Source of the DNA: Allotamlana fucoidanivorans
Lineage (GTDB): Bacteria > Bacteroidota > Bacteroidia > Flavobacteriales > Flavobacteriaceae
Direction: 5' to 3'
Length of the DNA: 64,000 bases
Assembly: GCF_045788535.1 (NCBI RefSeq)
Contig: NZ_CP074074.1
Span: forward strand, 496,001-560,000
The notes under the pieces are model-generated. The model was not told where the DNA came from. It made no database searches and worked only from the letters and a program-made list of their open reading frames with translations. Below are positions 60,387 to 64,000 of this stretch, one piece after another (positions within the stretch are counted from its first letter, which is position 1; every line of letters begins with the position of its first letter). Made by a program: the position numbers and the translations under genes.

Positions 60387-63000
60387 TTAAGCCTGTTTTT
60401 TCTTGACTAACATACGCTTTATTTCATTCAATTTCATGAGTGCTTCAACAGGTGTAAGTGTATCAATATCAGTATGCAAAATTTCTTCTTTAATATTTTC
60501 CAACAAAGGGTCATCTAACTTGAAAAAACTCAATTGCATATCATCTTGTATCGATTTCACCTTATCGGTAAGTTCTTCACTAGAATGTGATTTTTCTAAT
60601 TTCTTCAAAATTTTGTTAGCGCGATGCAGTACCTGCTGTGGCATTCCTGCCATTTTTGCTACATGAATGCCAAAACTATGTTCACTACCACCCTCAACTA
60701 GTTTTCTAAGAAATAACACATTATCTTTTAATTCTTTAACAGCAACATTATAGTTTTTAATACGATTAAACGTTTCGGTCATTTCGTTGAGCTCATGATA
60801 ATGCGTTGCAAATAGCGTTTTAGGTTTTGCTGGATGCTCATGCAAATACTCACTAATAGCCCAGGCGATAGAAATCCCATCATAGGTACTGGTACCTCGA
60901 CCAATTTCATCAAGTAACACCAAGCTTTTTTCAGACACATTATTTAAAATAGATGCCGTTTCATTCATTTCTACCATGAATGTGGACTCACCCATAGATA
61001 TATTATCACTGGCTCCTACTCTAGTGAAAATTTTATCAATTAAGCCTATTTTTGCAGATTTAGCAGGAACAAAACTGCCTATTTGTGCCAATAATACAAT
61101 TAAAGCTGTTTGGCGCAGAATGGCCGATTTACCAGACATATTTGGTCCTGTAATCATAATAATTTGTTGAGTTTCCCTGTCTAAAAACACATTATTAGCA
61201 ATGTAAGCCTCCCCTAAAGGTAATTGTTTTTCAATAACGGGATGTCTACCATCCTTAATATCCAAATCATGAGAATCATCAATAACGGGGTATACATAAT
61301 GGTTGTCTTTAGCTAACTGCGAAAACCCACATAAACAATCTAATTGTCCAATTAAATGAGCATTCTGTTGTACTGCTTTTATATACTGATGCAGCCAAGC
61401 AATTAATTCTGAAAACAACTGTTGCTCAATGGTTAGGATACGTTCTTCGGCACCTAAAATTTTTGCTTCATATTCCTTCAACTCTTCAGTAATATAGCGC
61501 TCGGCATTTACCAAGGTTTGCTTTCTTATCCAGTCTTTAGGTACTTTATCTTTATGTGTATTTCTTACTTCAATATAATATCCAAACACATTATTTGAAG
61601 CTATTTTCAATGAAGTAATTCCAGTCCGCTCACTTTCGCGCTCAAGCATGTTATCAAGATAATCTTTTCCTGATTTGGATAAATTTCGCAAGTCATCTAA
61701 TTCAGCCGAAAACCCTGAAGCTATGGTATGTCCTTTTAAAATATTGACAGGAGCATCTTCATTTAAAGTAGCTTTAATCTTTTCACGAAGCACATCACAA
61801 CTTTGAAGTGTATCACCTATAATTTTTAAGGACTCATTGACACAGTTTGAGGCTAATGCCTTTATAGGTACTATGGCCTCAAGAGAATTTTTTAGCTGGA
61901 TAACTTCCCTCGGGTTAATTTTACCTGTAGCTGTTTTTGAAATAAGTCGCTCCAAATCACCAATATGCTTAATCTGATGCTGTATTTTTTGAAGCACTGT
62001 ATCGTTTTGCGTTAAATAGCTAACAACCTCATGACGTTGTTTAATCCTACCTACATGTTTTAAGGGCAGCGCTAACCAACGCTTTAACAATCTTCCGCCC
62101 ATAGGCGAAATGGTTTTATCAATAATATTTAAAAGGGTTACTGCATTATTATTGGTAGAATGATACAGTTCTAAATTCCGAATAGTAAACTTATCCATCC
62201 ACACATAGTCATCTTCAGCTATTCTTGCTATAGAAGTGATGTGTTGTAGTTTATGGTGTTGGGTTTCACTTAAATAATGTAATACAGATCCTGATGCTAT
62301 AATACCTTCGTACAAATCTTCAATACCAAAGCCTTTTAGGGTCTTTGTATCAAAATGTTTTATTAAAGTTTTCATAAGCATAATCTGTTTGATACACCCA
62401 ATCTTCAAGAAAAAAAGTATGAAAATCATCACCAAACGTTTCCTTGAACAAGGTGCGCTTTTGCTTTGACACTAAAACCTCACTCGGACTAAAATTTTGG
62501 AGTAATTTATCTATATACTCTGCATTCCCTTGAGAGGTTAAAAACTCTCCTGTTGAAATATCTAAAAAGGAAACACCTATATGTTTTTTATCAAAATATA
62601 CAGAACACAAAAAGTTATTTGACTTAGAAACTAACACCTCATCATTCAGCGCCACACCAGGCGTTACCAATTCAGTTACCCCTCGCTTTACAATCGTTTT
62701 GGTTTGTTTAGGATCTTCTAATTGATCACAAATAGCCACACGTTCACCTGCTTTTACCAATTTGGGCAAATAGGTATTTAAAGAATGATGCGGAAACCCT
62801 GCCAGTTCAGTTTCACTTTCACTCCCTGCTCCTCGTTTTGTTAAAATGATACCTAAAATACCTGCCGCCTTAACAGCATCTTCTCCAAAGGTTTCATAAA
62901 AATCGCCTACACGAAACAATAATAAAGCATCAGGATATTTTGCCTTGATTGCATTGTATTGCTTCATTAATGGAGTTTCTTTTTTTACTTTTTTAGCCAA
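60387..63000 (-). pseudogene. mutS: DNA mismatch repair protein MutS, frameshifted
   Basis: MutS is split into two frames: 62350-63000 (216 residues: mismatch-recognition domain with FRVGDFYETFGEDA) and 60387-62435 (682 residues: core, clamp and ATPase with GPNMSGKSAIL, LLDEIGRGTSTYDG, FATHYHELNE). The break is near 62365-62368. Removing one T restores YAYENLIKHFDTKTLKGFG. If real, the Phe-x-Glu recognition domain is cut off from the ATPase and mismatch repair should fail. Confidence 0.88.
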
Positions 63001-63130
63001 TGGAAAATATGGTTTTTAAATGTTACTTTTGACAAAATTGTAGCTTGCAATGTACTATTAATTTCATGCTTTTTGAAACTGATTTTTTAGAAGTTATCTA
63101 CAATTAGAATGAGATTTCAACAATAAAACC

Positions 63131-63664
63131 ATGCGAAAACTAAAAAATAGCGAATTAAATCGTTTAAGTATTAACGCTTTTAAAGATGCCCAAAAAACAC
63201 CTCTTATCATTATTCTGGATAACATACGTAGTTTAAACAATATTGGCTCTGTTTTTAGAACGAGTGATGCCTTTTTAATTGAAAAAATTTACCTCTGTGG
63301 TATTACCGCAAAACCACCACATAAAGACATTCATAAAACAGCTTTAGGAAGTACCGAAACCGTTGATTGGGAATATGTGGAAAACACATTAGATTTGGTT
63401 AAAAAACTAAAAACCGAAGGCGTTCACGTTTGCGCTATTGAGCAAGCCGAACAGGCCGTCATGCTTAATGACTTTAAAATTGCAGACAACACAAAATACG
63501 CTCTAATTTTTGGTAATGAAGTAAAAGGTGTTACTCAAGATGTAGTTTCTGCCAGCGATACCGTTATTGAAATCCCTCAATTTGGTACCAAACACTCTTT
63601 AAATATTTCGGTAAGTTGTGGGATAATTATTTGGGACGTATTTAGTAAATTAACCAAAAAATAA
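63131..63664 (+). CDS. TrmH/SpoU-family RNA methyltransferase
   Basis: 177 residues, a compact SpoU MTase without N-terminal extension. Motif 1 DNIRSLNNIGSVFRTSDAF, motif 2 ALIFGNEVKGV, motif 3 EIPQFGTKHSLNISVSCGI. It transfers a methyl group from SAM to a ribose 2'-OH of tRNA or rRNA. Divergent from mutS, 130 bp away. Confidence 0.9.
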   Translation: MRKLKNSELNRLSINAFKDAQKTPLIIILDNIRSLNNIGSVFRTSDAFLIEKIYLCGITAKPPHKDIHKTALGSTETVDWEYVENTLDLVKKLKTEGVHVCAIEQAEQAVMLNDFKIADNTKYALIFGNEVKGVTQDVVSASDTVIEIPQFGTKHSLNISVSCGIIIWDVFSKLTKK

Positions 63665-63703
63665 TCTACTGCTATTTTTTACTTTGTAATAAAAACTAAT
63701 ATT

Positions 63704-64000
63704 TTGAAAAATTTAATTCCTGTTATTGCACTATTTATTCTTTTAAGTGCTTCAATTCAAGCCCAAAATGATTTCGTTTCATCAAGAGAGCATATTAAAA
63801 TAACCAATTGGAACTTTAAAAAAGGCAACCTTTACAATGCTCAGAAAGTTGAATATAATGATACGGATTGGTCCCTTGTTAAGGTGCCTCACACCTATTC
63901 TATGGACGCCATTGAAGAGAATGGATATTATAGAGGCCCTGCTTGGTATAGAAGCTCTTTAGAAATCCCTTTATCAATGACAGACAAACGTATTTTTATT
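63704..64000 (+). CDS. Glycoside hydrolase family 2 enzyme, partial
   Basis: The frame appears to start with TTG at 63704 and is open to the right edge (99 codons). It has a signal peptide (PVIALFILLSASIQAQ) and then the GH2 jelly-roll start (WNFKKGNLYNA, WSLVKVPHTYSMDA, GYYRGPAWYRSSLEIP). A beta-galactosidase, beta-glucuronidase or related exported enzyme; the catalytic domain is outside the window. Confidence 0.82.
   Translation, partial: MKNLIPVIALFILLSASIQAQNDFVSSREHIKITNWNFKKGNLYNAQKVEYNDTDWSLVKVPHTYSMDAIEENGYYRGPAWYRSSLEIPLSMTDKRIFI

Noticed and set aside
60146..60406. Plus-strand frame of 86 codons over the tRNAs
   Set aside because: It is a translation of antisense tRNA-Leu and tRNA-Gly (RRDLNPRPSPWQGDALPLSY is a familiar artefact).

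Overview
The window looks like the chromosome of a marine, polysaccharide-degrading member of the Flavobacteriaceae (Bacteroidota). The evidence is low GC, many lipoproteins with Cys signal peptides, uronate catabolism genes (GH88, KduI, KduD, DUF4861), a sulfatase, a complete Bat (aerotolerance) operon, and Bacteroidota-type insertion sequences.

Layout. (1) 1-4600: the edge of a uronic-acid utilisation locus with a LacI-type regulator and a perfect palindromic operator. (2) 4600-8700: two outer-membrane barrel proteins and an eight-haem cytochrome/TPR lipoprotein. (3) 8680-16160: the minus-strand operon HAD lipoprotein-moxR-DUF58-DUF4381-batA-batB/C-batD. (4) 16225-19622: sulfatase, AI-2E-type permease and a lipoprotein. 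(5) 19765-21051: a broken IS3-family element. (6) 21052-54894: a very large gene-cassette array. (7) 55022-60206: a tyrosine recombinase next to the array, two zinc-finger proteins, a MerR-like regulator and a large serine recombinase that runs into a tRNA-Leu gene. (8) 60106-64000: two tRNAs, a frameshifted mutS, a SpoU methyltransferase and the start of a GH2 enzyme.

The striking object is region 6. Twenty-seven cassettes, all on the minus strand, are separated by attC-like sites that are almost constant in length (123-127 bp from AAC to GTT) but fall into several sequence families. Each site is an imperfect inverted repeat bounded by ...AAC and GTT.... In 24 of the 26 cassettes whose two ends I compared in detail, the bases after GTT at the cassette's 5' end are the complement of those before AAC at its 3' end, over about 8-10 bases. 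This is the signature of integron cassettes that were once circles. The 31 cassette genes are a typical mixed collection: lipoproteins, small membrane proteins, a kinase, a methyltransferase, a GNAT acetyltransferase, a nucleotidyltransferase, a PLP decarboxylase and a SUKH protein.

The adjacent recombinase is not a classical IntI. It has Xer-like spacing between catalytic boxes, without the IntI-specific insertion, carries an N-terminal extension of about 95 residues, and points in the same direction as the cassettes. I read this as a sedentary chromosomal integron-like system of Bacteroidota that may be run by a non-IntI recombinase. The array has been remodelled by five copies of one IS3-family element, all inserted in the same orientation in the short leader between the recombination site and a cassette gene. 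Two IS1182-family copies sit in the recombination sites themselves. Several single-base indels, including one in mutS, raise the question of a mutator state or of sequencing error.
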